This document shows positions 24,607 through 37,868 of a stretch of 64,000 nucleotides of DNA, in pieces (position 1 is the first letter of the stretch; the number at the start of each line of letters is the position of its first letter). Below the pieces are notes generated by a model, which was not told the DNA's origin, did not search any database, and saw nothing but the letters and a program-made list of their open reading frames with translations. Position numbers and translations under genes: made by a program. The stretch is from NCBI GenBank assembly GCA_029817715.1, contig JARUPY010000321.1, positions 62,001 to 126,000 on the forward strand, written 5' to 3'. This DNA is from Melastoma dodecandrum. Taxonomy: Eukaryota; Streptophyta; Magnoliopsida; Myrtales; Melastomataceae.

Positions 24607-27600
24607 CATTTAGGCTTCGGAAAATGCAAGTTCGGAAGCACCAAGGTTCGGAGCATGCGGGATGCACAACCTTGCATAAGTTGTGCGCGGGGTTCCTCAT
24701 TGTGCAACGAAAGGGACCCGAATGTCAAATGTAGAACTCCAATTTTGAATAGTTTGGGAAGCATTTGGGGATCATTTAGGCTTCGGAAAATGCAAGTTCG
24801 GAAGCACCAAGGTTCGGAGCATGCGGGATGCACAACCTTGCGTAAGTTGTGCGCGGGGTTCCTCATTGTGCAACGAAAGGGACCCGAATGTCAAATGTAG
24901 AACTCCAATTTTGAATAGTTTGGGAAGCATTTGGGGATCATTTAGGCTTCGGAAAATGCAAGTTCGGAAGTACCAAGGTTCGGAGCATGCGGGATGCACA
25001 ACCTTGCGTAAGTTGTGCGCGGGGTTCCTCATTTTGCAACGAAAGGGACCCGAATGTCAAATGTCGAACACCAATTCTGAATAGTTTGGGAAGTATTTGA
25101 GGAACATTTAGGCTTCGGAAAATGCATGTTCGGAAGCACCAAGGTTCGGAGCATGCGGGATGCACAACCTTGCGTAAGTTGTGCGCGGGGTTCCTCATTG
25201 TGCAACGAAAGGGACCCGAATGTCAAATGTAGAACTCCAATTTTGAATAGTTTGGGAAGCATTTGGGGATCATTTAGGCTTCGGAAAATGCAAGTTCGGA
25301 AGCACCAAGGTTCGGAGCATGCGGGATGCACAAACTTGCGTAAGTTGTGCGCGGGGTTCCTCATTGTGCAACGAAAGGGACCCGAATGTCAAATGTAGAA
25401 CTCCAATTTTGAATAGTTTGGGAAGCATTTGGGGATCATTTAGGCTTCGGAAAATGCAAGTTCGGAAGCACCAACGTTCGGAGCATGCGGGATGCAAAAC
25501 CTTGCGTAGGTTGTGCGCGGGGTTCCTCATTGTGCAACGAAAGGGACCCGAATGTCAAATGTAGAACTCCAATTTTGAATAGTTTGGGAAGCATTTGGGG
25601 ATCATTTAGGCTTCGGAAAATGCAAGTTCGGAAGCATCAAGGTTCGGAGCATGCGGGATGCACAACCTTGCGTAAGTTGTGCGCGGGGTTCCTCATTGTG
25701 CAACGAAAGGGACCCGAATGTCAAATGTAGAACTCCAATTTTGAATAGTTTGGGAAGCATTTGGGGATCATTTAGGCTTCGGAAAATGCAAGTTCGGAAG
25801 CACCAAGCTTCGGAGCATGCGGGATGCAAAACCGTGCGTAAGTTGTGCGCGGGGTTCCTCATTGTGCAACGAAAGGGACCCGAATGTCAAATGTAGAACT
25901 CCAATTTTGAATAGTTTGGGAAGCATTTGGGGATCATTTAGGCTTCGGAAAATGCAAGTTCGGAAGCACCAAGGTTCGGAGCATGCGGGATGCACAGCCT
26001 TGCGTAAGTTGTGCGCGGGGTTCCTCATTGTGCAACGAAAGGGACCCGAATGTCAAATGTAGAACTCCAACGTTGAATAGTTTGGGAAGCATTTGGGGAT
26101 CATTTAGGCTTCGGAAAATGCAAGTTCGGAAGCATCAAGGTTCGGAGCATGCGGGATGCACAACCTTGCGTAAGTTGTGCGCGGGGTTCCTCATTGTGCA
26201 ACGAAAGGGACCCGAATGTCAAATGTAGAACTCCAATTTTGAATAGTTTGGGAAGCATTTGGGGATCATTTAGGCTTCGGAAAATGCAAGTTCGGAAGCA
26301 CCAAGGTTCGGAGCATGCGGGATGCACAGCCTTGCGTAAGTTGTGCGCGGGGTTCCTCATTGTGCAACGAAAGGGACCCGAATGTCAAATGTAGAACTCC
26401 AATTTTGAATAGTTTGGGAAGCATTTGGGGATCATTTAGGCTTCGGAAAATGCAAGTTCGGAAGCACCAAGGTTCGGAGCATGCGGGATGCACAACCTTG
26501 CGTAAGTTGTGCGCGGGGTTCCTCATTGTGCAACGAAAGGGACCCGAATGTCAAATCTAGAACTCCAATTTTGAATAGTTTGGGAAGCATTTGGGGATCA
26601 TTTAGGCTTCGGAAAATGCAAGTTCGGAAGCACCAAGGTTCGGAGCATGCGGGATGCACAACCTTGCGTAAGTTGTGCGCGGGGTTCCTCATTGTGCAAC
26701 GAAAGGGACCCGAATGTCAAATGTAGAACTCCAATTTTGAATAGTTTGGGAAGCATTTGGGGATCATTTAGGCTTCGGAAAATGCAAGTTCGGAAGCACC
26801 AAGGTTCGGAGCATGCGGGATGCACAACCTTGCGTAAGTTGTGCGCGGGGTTCCTCATTGTGCAACGAAAGGGACCCGAATGTCAAATGTAGAACTCCAA
26901 TTTTGAATAGTTTGGGAAGCATTTGGGGATCATTTAGGCTTCGGAAAATGCAAGTTCGGAAGCACCAAGGTTCGGAGCATGCGGGATGCACAACCTTGCG
27001 TAAGTTGTGGGCGGGGTTCCTCATTGTGCAACGAAAGGGACCCGAATGTCAAATGTAGAACTCCAATTTTGAATAGTTTGGGAAGCATTTGGGGATCATT
27101 TAGGCTTCGGAAAATGCAAGTTCGGAAGCACCAAGGTTCGGAGCATGCGGGATGCACAACCTTGCGTAAGTTGTGCGCGGGGTTCCTCATTGTGCAACGA
27201 AAGGGACCCGAATGTCAAATGTAAAACTCCAATTTTGAATAGTTTGGGAGGCATTTGGGGATCATTTAGGCTTCGGAAAATGCAAGTTCGGAAGCACCAA
27301 GGTTCGGAGCATGCGGGATGCACAGCCTTGCGTAAGTTGTGGGCGGGGTTCCTCATTGTGCAACGAAAGGGACCCGAATGTCAAATGTAGAACTCCAATT
27401 TTGAATAGTTTGGGAAGCATTTGGGGATCATTTAGGGTTCAGAAAATGCAAGTTCGGAAGCACCAAGGTTCGGAGCATGCGGGATGCACAACCTTGCGTA
27501 AGTTGTGCGCGGGGTTCCTCATTGTGCAACGAAAGGGACCCGAATGTCAAATGTAGAACTCCAATTTTGAATAGTTTGGGAAGCATTTGGGGATCATTTA

Positions 27601-27829
27601 GGCTTCGGAAAATGCAAGTTCGGAAGCACCAAGGTTCGGAGCATGCGGGATGCACAACCTTGCGTAAGTTGTGCGCGGGGTTCCTCATTGTGCAACGAAA
27701 GGGACCCGAATGTCAAATGTAGAACTCCAATTTTGAATAGTTTGGGAAGCATTTGGGGATCATTTAGGCTTCGAAAAATGCAAGTTCGGAAGCATCAAGG
27801 TACGGAGCATGCGGGATGCACAACCTTGC

Positions 27830-29060
27830 ATAAGAAGTGTCGCGGGGGTTCCTCATTGTGCAAAAAACGAAAAGGGACCCGAATGTCAAATGTAGAACTC
27901 CAATTTTGAATAGTTTGGGAAGCATTTGGAGATCATTTAGGCTTCGGAAAATGCAAGTTCGGAAGCACCAAGGTTCGGAGCATGCGGGATGCACAACCTT
28001 GCGTAAGTTTTGCGCGGGGTTCCTCCTCGTGCAAACGAAAGGGACCCGAATGTCAAATGTAAAATTCCAATTTTGAATAGTTTGGGAAGCATTTGGAGAT
28101 CATTTTGGCTTCGGAAAATGCAAGTTCGGAAGCACCAAGGTTCGGAGCATGCGGGATGCACAACCTTGCGTAAGTTGTGCGCGGGGTTCCTCATTGTGCA
28201 AACGAAAGGGACCCGAATGTCAAATGTAGAACTCCAATTTTGAATAGTTTGGGAAGCATTTGGGAATCATTTAGGCTTCGGAAAATGCAAGTTCGGAAGC
28301 ACCAAGGTTCGGAGCATGCGGGATGCACAACCTTGCGTAAGTTGTGCGCGGGGTTCCTCCTTGTGCAAACGAAAGGGACCCGAATGTCAAATGTAGAACT
28401 CCAATTTTGAATAGTTTGGGAAGCATTTGGGGATCATTTAGGCTTCGGAAAATGCAAGTTCGGAAGCATCAAGGTTCGGAGCATGCGGGATGCACAACCT
28501 TGCGTAAGTTGTGCGCGGGGTTCCTCATTGTGCAAACGAAAGGGACCCGAATGTCAAATGTAGAACTCCAATTTTGAATAGTTTGGGAAGCATTTGGAGA
28601 TCATTTAGGCTTCGGAAAATGCAAGTTCGGAAGCACCAAGGTACGGAGCATGCGGGATGCACAACCTTGCGTAAGTTGTGCGCGGGGTTCCTCCTTGTGC
28701 AACGAAAGGGACCCGAATGTCAAATGTAGAACTCCAATTTTGAATAGTTTGGGAAGCATTTGGGGATCATTTTGGCTTCGGAAAATGCAAGTTCGGAAGC
28801 ACCAAGGTACGGAGCATGCGGGATGCACAACCTTGCGTAAGTTGTGCGCGGGGTTCCTCATTGTGCAAACGAAAGGGACCCGAATGTCAAATGTAGAACT
28901 CCAATTTTGAATAGTTTGGGAAGCATTTGGGGATCATTTAGGCTTCGGAAAATGCAAGTTCGGAAGCACCAAGGTTCGGAGCATGCGGGATGCACAACCT
29001 TGCGTAAGTTGTGCGCGGGGTTCCTCATTGTGCAAACGAAAAGGACCCGAATGTTCAAAT
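27830..29060. repeat. Family A 167-bp sub-block
   Basis: Consecutive units are 167 bp because the junction reads TGCAAACGAAAG, with one extra A, at about 28,032, 28,198, 28,365, 28,532, 28,865 and 29,034. The first unit, near 27,835-27,875, is irregular (GTGTCGCGGGGG, CAAAAAACGAAAAGG). One unit at about 28,700 keeps the 166-bp form. CCTCCTTGTGC and GGTACGG variants link these units to the indel-rich block at 3.7-5.8 kb. Confidence 0.9.
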
Positions 29061-32000
29061 GTAGAACTCCAATTTTGAATAGTTTGGGAAGCATTTGGGG
29101 ATCATTTAGGCTTCGGAAAATGCAAGTTCGGAAGCACCAAGGTTCGGAGCATGCGGGATGCACAACCTTGCGTAAGTTGTGCGCGGGGTTCCTCATTGTG
29201 CAACGAAAGGGACCCGAATGTCAAATGTAGAACTCCAATTTTGAATAGTTTGTGAAGCATTTGGGGATCATCTAGGCTTCGAAAAATGCAAGTTCGAAAG
29301 CACCAACGTTTGGAGCATGCGGGATGCACAACCTTGCGCAAGATGTGCGCGGGGTTCCTCATTGTGCAACGAAAGGGACCCGAATGTCAAATGTAGAACT
29401 CCAATTTTGAATAGTTTGGGAAGCATTTGGGGATCATTTAGGCTTCGAAAAATGCAAGTTCGGAAGCACCAAGGTTTGGAGCATGCGGGATGCACAACCT
29501 TGCGTAAGTTGTGCGCGGGGTTCCTCATTGTGCAACGAAACGGACCCGAATGTCAAATGTAGAACTCCAATTTTGAATAGTTTGGGAAGCATTTGGGGTT
29601 CATTTAGGCTTCGGAAAATGCAAGTTCGGAAGCACCAACGTTCGGAGCATGCGGGATGCACAACCTTGCGTAAGTTGTGCGCGGGGTTCCTCATTGTGCA
29701 ACGAAAGGGACCCGAATGTCAAATGTAGAACTCCAATTTTGAGTAGTTTGGGAAGCATTTGGGGATCATTTAGGCTTCGGAAAATGCAAGTTCGGAAGCA
29801 CCAAGGTTCGGAGCATGCGGGATGCACAACCTTGCGTAAGTAGTGCGCGGGGTTCCTCATTGTGCAACGAAAGGGACCCGAATGTCAAATGTAGAACTCC
29901 AATTTTGAATAGTTTAGGAAGCATTTGGGGATCATTTAGGCTTCGAAAAATGCAAGTTCGGAAGCACCAAGGTTCGGAGCATGCGGGATGCACAACCTTG
30001 CGTAAGTTGTGCGCGGGGTTCCTCATTGTGCAACGAAAGGGACCCGAATGTCAAATGTAGAACTCCAATTTTGAATAGTTTGGGAAGCATTTGGGGTTCA
30101 TTTAGGCTTCGGAAAATGCAAGTTCGGAAGCACCAAGGTTCGGAGCATGCGGGATGCACAACCTTGCGTAAGTAGTGCGCGGGGTTCCTCATTGTGCAAC
30201 GAAAGGGACCCGAATGTCAAATGTATAACTACAATTTTGAATAGTTTGGGAAGCATTTGGGGATCATTTAGGCTTCGGAAAATGCAAGTTCGGAAGCACC
30301 AAGGTTCGGAGCATGCGGGATGCACAACCTTGCGTAAGTTGTGCGCGGGGTTCCTCATTGTGCAACGAAAGGGACCCGAATGTCAAATGTAGAACTCCAA
30401 TTTTGAATAGTTTGTGAAGCATTTGGGGATCATTTAGGCTTCGGAAAATGCAAGTTCGGAAGCACCAACGTTCGGAGCATGCGGGATGCACAACCTTGCG
30501 TAAGTTGTGCGCGGGGTTCCTCATTGTGCAACGAAAGGGACCCGAATGTCAAATGTAGAACTCCAATTTTGAATAGTTTAGGAAGCATTTGGGGATCATT
30601 TAGGCTTCCGAAAATGCAAGTTCGGAAGCACCAAGGTTCGGAGCATGCGGGATGCACAACCTTGCGTAAGTTGTGCGCGGGGTTCCTCATTGTGCAACGA
30701 AAGGGACCAGAATGTCAAATGTAGAACTCCAATTTTGAATAGTTTGGGAAGCATTTGGGGATCATTTAGGCTTCGGAAAATGCAAGTTCGGAAGCACCAA
30801 GGTTCGGAGCATGCGGGATGCACAACCTTGCGCAAGTTGTGCGCGGGGTTCCTCATTGTGCAACGAAAGGGACCCGAATGTCAAATGTAGAACTCCAATT
30901 TTGAATAGTTTGGGAAGCATTTGGGGATCATTTAGGCTTCGAAAAATGCAAGTTCGGAAGCACCAAGGTATGGAGCATGCGGGATGCACAACCTTGCGTA
31001 AGTTGTGCGCGGGGTTCCTCATTGTGCAACGAAAGGGACCCGAATGTCAAATGTAGAACTCCAATTTTGAATAGTTTGGGAAGCATTTGGGGATCATTTA
31101 GGCATCGGAAAATGCAAGTTCGGAAGCACCAAGGTTCGGAGCATGCGGGATGCACAACCTTGCGTAAGTTGTGCGCGGGGTTCCTCATTGTGCAACGAAA
31201 GGGACCCGAATGTCAAATGTAGAACTCCAATTTTGAATAGTTTAGGAAGCATTTGGGGATCATTTAGGCTTCGGAAAATGCAAGTTCGGAAGCACCAAGG
31301 TTCGGAGCATGCGGGATGCACAACCTTGCGTAAGTTGTGCGCGGGGTTCCTCATTGTGCAACGAAAGGGACCCGAATGTCAAATGTAGAACTCCAATTTT
31401 GAATAGTTTGGGAAGCATTTGGGGATCATTTAGGCTTCGGAAAATGCAAGTTCGGAGGCACCAAGGTTCGGAGCATGCGGGATGCACAACCTTGCGTAAG
31501 TTGTGCGCGGGGTTCCTCATTGTGCAACGAAAGGGACCCGAATGTCAAATGTAGAACTCCAATTTTGAATAGTTTGGGAAGCATTTGGGGATCATTTAGG
31601 CTTCGGAAAATGCAAGTTCGGAAGCACCAAGGTTCGGAGCATGCGGGATGCACAACCTTGCGTAAGTTGTGCGCGGGGTTCCTCATTGTGCAACGAAAGG
31701 GACCCGAATGTCAAATGTAGAACTCCAATTTTGAATAGTTTGGGAAGCATTTGGGGATCATTTAGGCTTCGAAAAATGCAAGTTCGGAAGCACCAAGGTT
31801 CGGAGCATGCGGGATGCACAACCTTGCGTAAGTTGTGCGCGGGGTTCCTCATTGTGCAACGAAAGGGACCCGAATGTCAAATGTAGACCTCCAATTTTGA
31901 ATAGTTTGGGAAGCATTTGGGGATCATTTAGGCTTCGGAAAATGCAAGTTCGGAAGCACCAAGGTTCGGAGCATGCGGGATGCACAACCTTGCGTAAGTT

Positions 32001-34746
32001 GTGCGCGGGGTTCCTCATTGTGCAACGAAAGGGACCCGAATGTCAAATGTAGAACTCCAATTTTGAATAGTTTGGGAAGCATTTGGGGATCATTTAGGCT
32101 TCGGAAAATGCAAGTTCGGAAGCACCAAGGTTCGGAGCATGCGGGATGCACAACCTTGCGTAAGTTGTGCGCGGGGTTCGTCATTGTACAACGAAAGGGA
32201 CCCGAATGTCAAATGTAGAACTCCAATTTTGAATAGTTTGGGAAGCATTTGGGGATCATTTAGGCTTCGGAAAATGCAAGTTCGGAAGCACCAAGGTTCG
32301 GAGCATGCGGGATGCACAACCTTGCGTAAGTTGTGCGCGGGGTTCCTCATTGTGCAACGAAAGGGACCCGAATGTCAAATGTAGAACTCCAATTTTGAAT
32401 AGTTTGGGAAGCATTTGGGGATCATTTAGGCTTCGGAAAATGCAATTTCGGAAGCACCAAGGTTCGGAGCATGCGGGATGCACAACCTTGCGTAAGTTGT
32501 GCGCGGGGTTCCACATTGTGCAAACGAAAGGGACCCGAATGTCAAATGTAGAACTCCAATTTTGAGTAGTTTGGGAAGCATTTGGGGATCATTTAGGCTT
32601 CGGAAAATGCAAGTTCGAAAGCACCAAGTTTCGGAGCATGCGGGATGCACAACCTTGCGTAAGTTGTGCGCGGGCTTCCTCATTGTGCAACGAAAGGGAC
32701 CCGAATGTCAAATTTAGAACTCCAATTTTGAATAGTTTGGGAAGCATTTGGGGATCATCTAGGCTTCGAAAAATGCAAGTTCGGAAGCACCAAGGTTCGG
32801 AGCATGCGGGATGCACAACCTTGCGTAAGTTGTGCGCGGGGTTCCTCATTGTGCAACGAAAGGGACCCGAATGTCAAATGTAGAACTCCAATTTTGAATA
32901 GTTTAGGAAGCATTTGGGGATCATTTAGGCTTCGGAAAATGCAAGTTCGGAAGCACCAAGGTTCGGAGCATGCGGGATGCACAACCTTGCGTAAGTTGTG
33001 CGCGGGGTTCCTCATTGTGCAACGAAAGGGACCCGAATGTCAAATGTAGAACTCCAATTTTTAATAGTTTGGGAAGCATTTGGGGATCATTTAGGCTTCG
33101 GGAAATGCAAGTTCGGAAGCACCAACGTTCGGAGCATGCGGGATGCACAACCTTGCGTAAGCTGTTCTTGGGGTTCCTCATTGTGCAACGAAAGGGACCC
33201 GAATGTCAAATGTAGAACTCCAATTTTGAATAGTTTAGGAAGCATTTGGGGATCATTTAGGCTTCGGAAAATGCAAGTTCGGAAGCACCAAGGTTCGGAG
33301 CATGCGGGATGCACAACCTTGCGTAAGTTGTGCGCGGGGTTCCTCATTGTGCAACGAAAGGGACCCGAATGTCAAATGTAGAACTCCAATTTTGAATAGT
33401 TTGGGAAGCATTTGGGGATCATTTAGGCTTCGAAAAATGCAAGTTCGGAAGCACCAAGGTTCGGAGCATGCGGGATGCACAACCTTGCGTAAGTTGTGCG
33501 CGGGGTTCCTCATTGTGCAACGAAAGGGACCCGAATGTCAAATGTAGAACTCCAATTTTGAATAGTTTAGGAAGCATTTGGGGATCATTTAGGCTTCGGA
33601 AAATGCAAGTTCGGAAGCACCAAGGTTCGGAGCATGCGGGATGCACAACCTTGCGTAAGTTGTGCGCGGGGTTCCTCATTGTGCAACGAAAGGGACCCGA
33701 ATGTCAAATGTAGAACTCCAATTTTGAATAGTTTGGGAAGCATTTGGAGATCATTTAGGCTTCGAAAAATGCAAGTTCGGAAGCACCAAGGTTCGGAGCA
33801 TGCGGGATGCACAACCTTGCGTAAGTTGTGCGCGGGGTTCCTCATTGTGCAACGAAAGGGACCCGAATGTCAAATGTAGAACTCCAATTTTGAATAGTTT
33901 AGGAAGCATTTGGGGATCATTTAGGCTTCGGAAAATGCAAGTTCGGAAGCACCAACGTCCGTAGCATGCGGGATGCACAACCTTGCGTAAGTTGTGCGCT
34001 GGGTTCCTCAATGTGCAACGAAAGGGACCCGAATGTCAAATGTAGAACTCCAATTTTGAGTAGTTTGGGAAGCTTTTGCGAATCATTTAGGATTCGAAAA
34101 ATGCAAGTTCGGAAGCACCAAGGTTCGGAGCATGCGGGATGCACAACCTTGCGTAAGTTGTGCGCGGGGTTCCTCATTGTGCAACGAAAGGGACCCGAAT
34201 GTCAAATGTAGAACACCAATTTTGAATAGTTTGGGAAGCATTTGGGGTTCATTTAGGCTTCGAAAAATGCAAGTTCGGAAGCGCCATGGTTCGGAGCATG
34301 CGGGATGCACAACCTTGCGTAAGTAGTGCGCGGGGTTCCTCATTGTGCAACGAAAGGGACCCGAATGTCAAACGTAGAACTCCAATTTTGAATAGTTTGG
34401 GAAGCATTTGGGGATCATTTAGGCTTCGGAAAATGCAAGTTCGGAAGCACCAATGTTCGAAGCATGCGGGAAGCACAACCTTGCGAAAGTAGTGCGCGGG
34501 GTTCCTCATTGTGCAAACGAAAGGGAAACGAATGTCAAATGTGGAACCCCAATACTGATTAGCTTGGGAAGTATTTGGGGATCATCTAGGCTTCGGAAAA
34601 TGCATGTTCGGAAGCACCAAGGTTCGGAGCCTGCGGGATGCACAACCATGCGTAAGTTGTGAGCGGGGTTCCCCATTGTGCCACGAAAGGGACCCGATTG
34701 TCAAATGTAGAACTCCAATTTCTAATTGTTTGGGAAGCATTTGGGG
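29061..34746. repeat. Family A satellite array, right block
   Basis: About 34 units of 166 bp. Variant forms are commoner than in the main block: TTCGAAAAATGC, CCAACGTTCGG, AAGTAGTGC, TTTGTGAAGC. Single 167-bp junctions (TGCAAACG) appear near 32,519 and 34,513. From about 34,500 the units pick up more substitutions as the array approaches the A/B boundary. Confidence 0.95.
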
Positions 34747-34879
34747 ATCATTTAGGCTTCGGAAAATGCAAGTTCGGAAGCACCAAGGTTCGGAGCATGC
34801 GGTATGCTCATTCCAACGAAAGGGACCCGAATGTCGAATGTAGTACTCAAATTTTGAATAGTTTGAGAAACATTTGGGG
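34747..34879. repeat. Truncated boundary monomer (133 bp), first sign of family B
   Basis: The unit reads GCGGTATGC then directly TCATTCCAACGAAAGG. Relative to a 181-bp family B monomer, 48 bp are missing, comprising nearly all of the dyad, the GC-rich segment and most of the 15-bp B insertion. TCATTCCAACG is the tail of the B-specific insertion, so this truncated unit is the first B-derived monomer and marks the A/B boundary. Confidence 0.8.
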
Positions 34880-37186
34880 ATCATTTAGGCTTCGAAAAAT
34901 GCAAGTTCCGAAGCACCAAGGTTCAGAGGATGCGTGAAGCACGACTATGCGTAAGTTGTGCGCAGGGTTCCTCATTGATCAACGAAAGGGAACCGAATGT
35001 CAAATGTAGAACTCCAATTTTGAATTGTTTGGTATACATTTGGGGATCATTTAGGTATCGAAAAATGTAAGTTCGGAAGCATGAAAGTTCGGAGCAAGCG
35101 GGATGGACAACTTTTTGTAGGTTGTGCGCGGGGTTCCTTATTGTGCACGTGAACTCATTCCAACGAAAGGGACCCGATTGTCGAATGTAGTACTCTAATT
35201 TTGAATAGTTTATGAAACTTTTGGGGATCATTTAGGCTTCCGAAAATGCAAGTTCGGAAGCACTAAGGTTCGGAGCATGCGGGATCGACAACTTTACGTA
35301 AGTTGTGCGCGGGGATCCTCATTGTGCACATGAACTCATTCCAACGAAAGGAACCCGAACGTCGAATGTAGTACACTAATTTTGAATAGTTTGGGAAACA
35401 TTTGGGGATCATTTAGGCTTCGGAAAATGCAAGTTCGGAAGCACCAAGGTTCGGAGCATGCGGGATGCTCAACTTTGCGTAAGCTGTGCGCGGGGTTGCT
35501 CATTGTGCAACGAAAGGGACCCGAATGTCAAATGTAGAACTCCAATTTTGAATAGTTTGGAAAACATTTGAGGATCATTTAGGCTTCGAAAAATGCAAGT
35601 TGGGATGTACCAAGGTTCGGAGCATGCGGGATGCACAACTTTGCGTAAGTTGTGCGGGGGGTTCCTGATTGTGCCCATGAACTCATTCCAACGAAAGGCA
35701 CCCGAATGTCGAATGTAGAACTATAATTTAAATAGTTTGGGAAATATTTGGGGATCATTTAGGCTTCGTAAAATGCAAGTTCGGAAGCACCATGATTCGG
35801 AGCATGCGGGATGCACAACTTTGCGTAAGTTGTGCGCGGGGTTCCTCATTATGCAACTAGAGGGACCCGAATGTCAAATGTAGAACACCAATTTTGAATA
35901 GTTTGAGAAACATTTAGGGATCATTTACGCATCGGAAAATGCAAGTTCGGAAGCACCAGGGTTCGGAGGATGCAAGATGCACAACTTTGCGTAAGTTGTG
36001 CGCGAGGTTCGTCATGGTGCACATGAACTCATTCCAACGAATGGGAGCCGAATGTCGATTTTAGAACTCAAATTTTGAATAGTTTGGGAAACATTTGGGG
36101 ATCATTTAGGCTTCGGAAAATGCAAGTTCCGAAGCACCAAGGTTCAGAGGATGCGGGAAGCACGACTATGCGTAAGTTGTGCGCAGGGTTCCTCATTGAT
36201 CAACGAAAGGGAACGGAATGTCAAATGTAGAACTCCAATTTTGAATTGTTTTGGTATACATTTGGGGATCATTTAGGTTTCGAAAAATGTAAGTTCGGAA
36301 GCACGAAAGTTCGGAGCAAGCGGGATGGACAACTTTTTGTAAGTTGTGCGCGGGGTTCCTCATTGTGCACGTGAACTCATTCCAACGAAAGGGACCCGAT
36401 TGTCGAATGTAGTACTCTAATTTTGAATAGTTTATGAAACTTTTGGGGATCATTTAGGCTTCCGAAAATGCAAGTTCGGAAGCACTAAGGTTCGGAGCAT
36501 GCGGGATGGACAACTTTACGTAAGTTGTGCGCGGGGTTCCTCATTGTGCACATGAACTCATTCCGACGAAAGGAAGCCGAACGTCGAATGTAGTACACTA
36601 ATTATGAATAGTTTGGGAAACATTTGGGGATCATTTAGGCTTCGGAAAATGCAAGTTCGGAAGCACCAAGGTTCGGAGCATGCGGGATGCTCAACTTTGC
36701 GTAAGCTGTGCGCGGGGTTGCTCATTGTGCAACGAAAGGGACCCGAATGTCAAATGTAGAACTCCAATTTTGAATAGTTTGGAAAACATTTGAGGATCAT
36801 TTAGGCTTCGAAAAATGCAAGTTGGGATGTACCAAGGTTCGGAGCATGTGGGATGCACAACTTTGCGTAAGTTGTGCGGGGGGTTCCTGATTGTGCCCAT
36901 GAACTCATTCCAACGAAGGGCACCCGAATGTCGAATGTAACTAGAGGGACCCGAATGTCAAATGTAGAACACCAATTTTGAATAGTTTGGGAAACATTTA
37001 GGGATCATTTAGGCATCGGAAAATGCATGTTCGGAAGCACCAGGGTTCGGAGCATGCACGATGCACAACTTTGCGTAAGTTGTGCGCGAGGTTCGTCATG
37101 GTGCACATGAACTCATTCCAACGAATGGTAGCCGAATGTCGATTTTAGAACTCAAATTTTGAATAGTTTGGGAAACATTTGGGGAT
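34880..37186. repeat. Higher-order repeat of 1,222 bp, two copies, second with a 138-bp deletion
   Basis: Copy 1 is about 34,881-36,102 and copy 2 about 36,103-37,186. They share rare variants at a constant 1,222-bp offset, such as GAGGATGCG followed by AAGCACGACTATGCG, TCATTGATCAACG, GGTATACATTTGG and the GTTGGGATGTACC unit. In copy 2 the offset drops to 1,084 bp after 36,939: bases equivalent to 35,718-35,855 are missing, fusing GAATGTA to ACTAGAGGG. Each copy mixes 166-bp (GTGCAACG, ATGCAACTAGAG) and 181-bp (CACATGAACTCATTCC) units. Confidence 0.85.
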
Positions 37187-37868
37187 CTTTTAGGCTTCGG
37201 AAAATGCAAGTTCCGATGCACCCAGATTCGGAACATGCGGGATGCACAACTTTGCGTAAGTTGTGCGGGGGGCTTCCTCATTGTGCACATGAACTCACTT
37301 CAACGAAAGGTACCCGAATGTCGAATGTAGAACTCTAATTGTGAATAGTTTGGGAAATATTTGGGGATCATTTAGGCATCGGAAAATGCCAGTTCGGAAG
37401 CACCAAGGTTCGGAGCATGCGGGATGCACAACTTTGCGTAAGCTGTGCGCGTGGTTGCACATTGTTCAACGAAAGGGACCCGAATGTCAAATATAGAACT
37501 CCAATTGTGAATAGTTTGGGAAACATTTGGGGATCATTTAGGCATCGGAAAATGCATGTTCGGAAGCACCAAGGTTCGGAGCATGCGGGATGCACAACTT
37601 TGCGTAAGCTGTGCGCGTGGTTGCTCATTGTGCACATGAACTCATTCCAACGAAAGGGACCCGAATGTCGAAATCTAGTACACTTATTTTGAATAGTTTG
37701 GGAAACTTTTTGGTTCATTTAGGCTTCGAAAAATGCAAGTTCGGAAGCACCAAGGTTCGGAGCATGCGGGAAGGACAACTTTTCGTAAGTTGTGCGCGGG
37801 GTTCCTCATTATGCACATGAACACATTCCAACGAGAGGGACCCGAATGTCGAATGTAGTACTCTAATT
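37187..37868. repeat. Mixed A/B monomers between higher-order repeats
   Basis: About four units, three carrying the B insertion (CACATGAACTCATTCC or a close variant) and one A-like (TTCAACGAAAGG near 37,466). The GTCGAAATCTAGTACAC variant that recurs in the following higher-order repeats first appears at 37,668. No gene. Confidence 0.85.

Larger units (their letters stand above)
7668..27830. repeat. Family A satellite array, main homogeneous block
   Basis: About 121 monomers with strict 166-bp phase. Only small phase changes are seen: a 1-bp deletion near 17,287 (GGAAGCTTTGGGG) and a 7-bp duplication GCGGGAT at 21,994-22,007. Many units are identical to the consensus or differ by one base. 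Recurrent variants include AAGTAGTGCGCGG (7.6-8.4 kb), AAGTTCTGCGCGG, ACAGCCTTG, AAACGTAGAAC and TGCAGAACTCC; several mark every second monomer. Consensus GC is 80/166 (48%). CpG count is nine per monomer against about 9.2 expected from base composition, so CpG is not depleted. No insertion of mobile DNA is seen. Confidence 0.98.

Noticed and set aside
1..34880. Regularly spaced repeats that might suggest a CRISPR array
   Set aside because: The entire period is repeated, with no unique spacers, and the unit is 166 bp.
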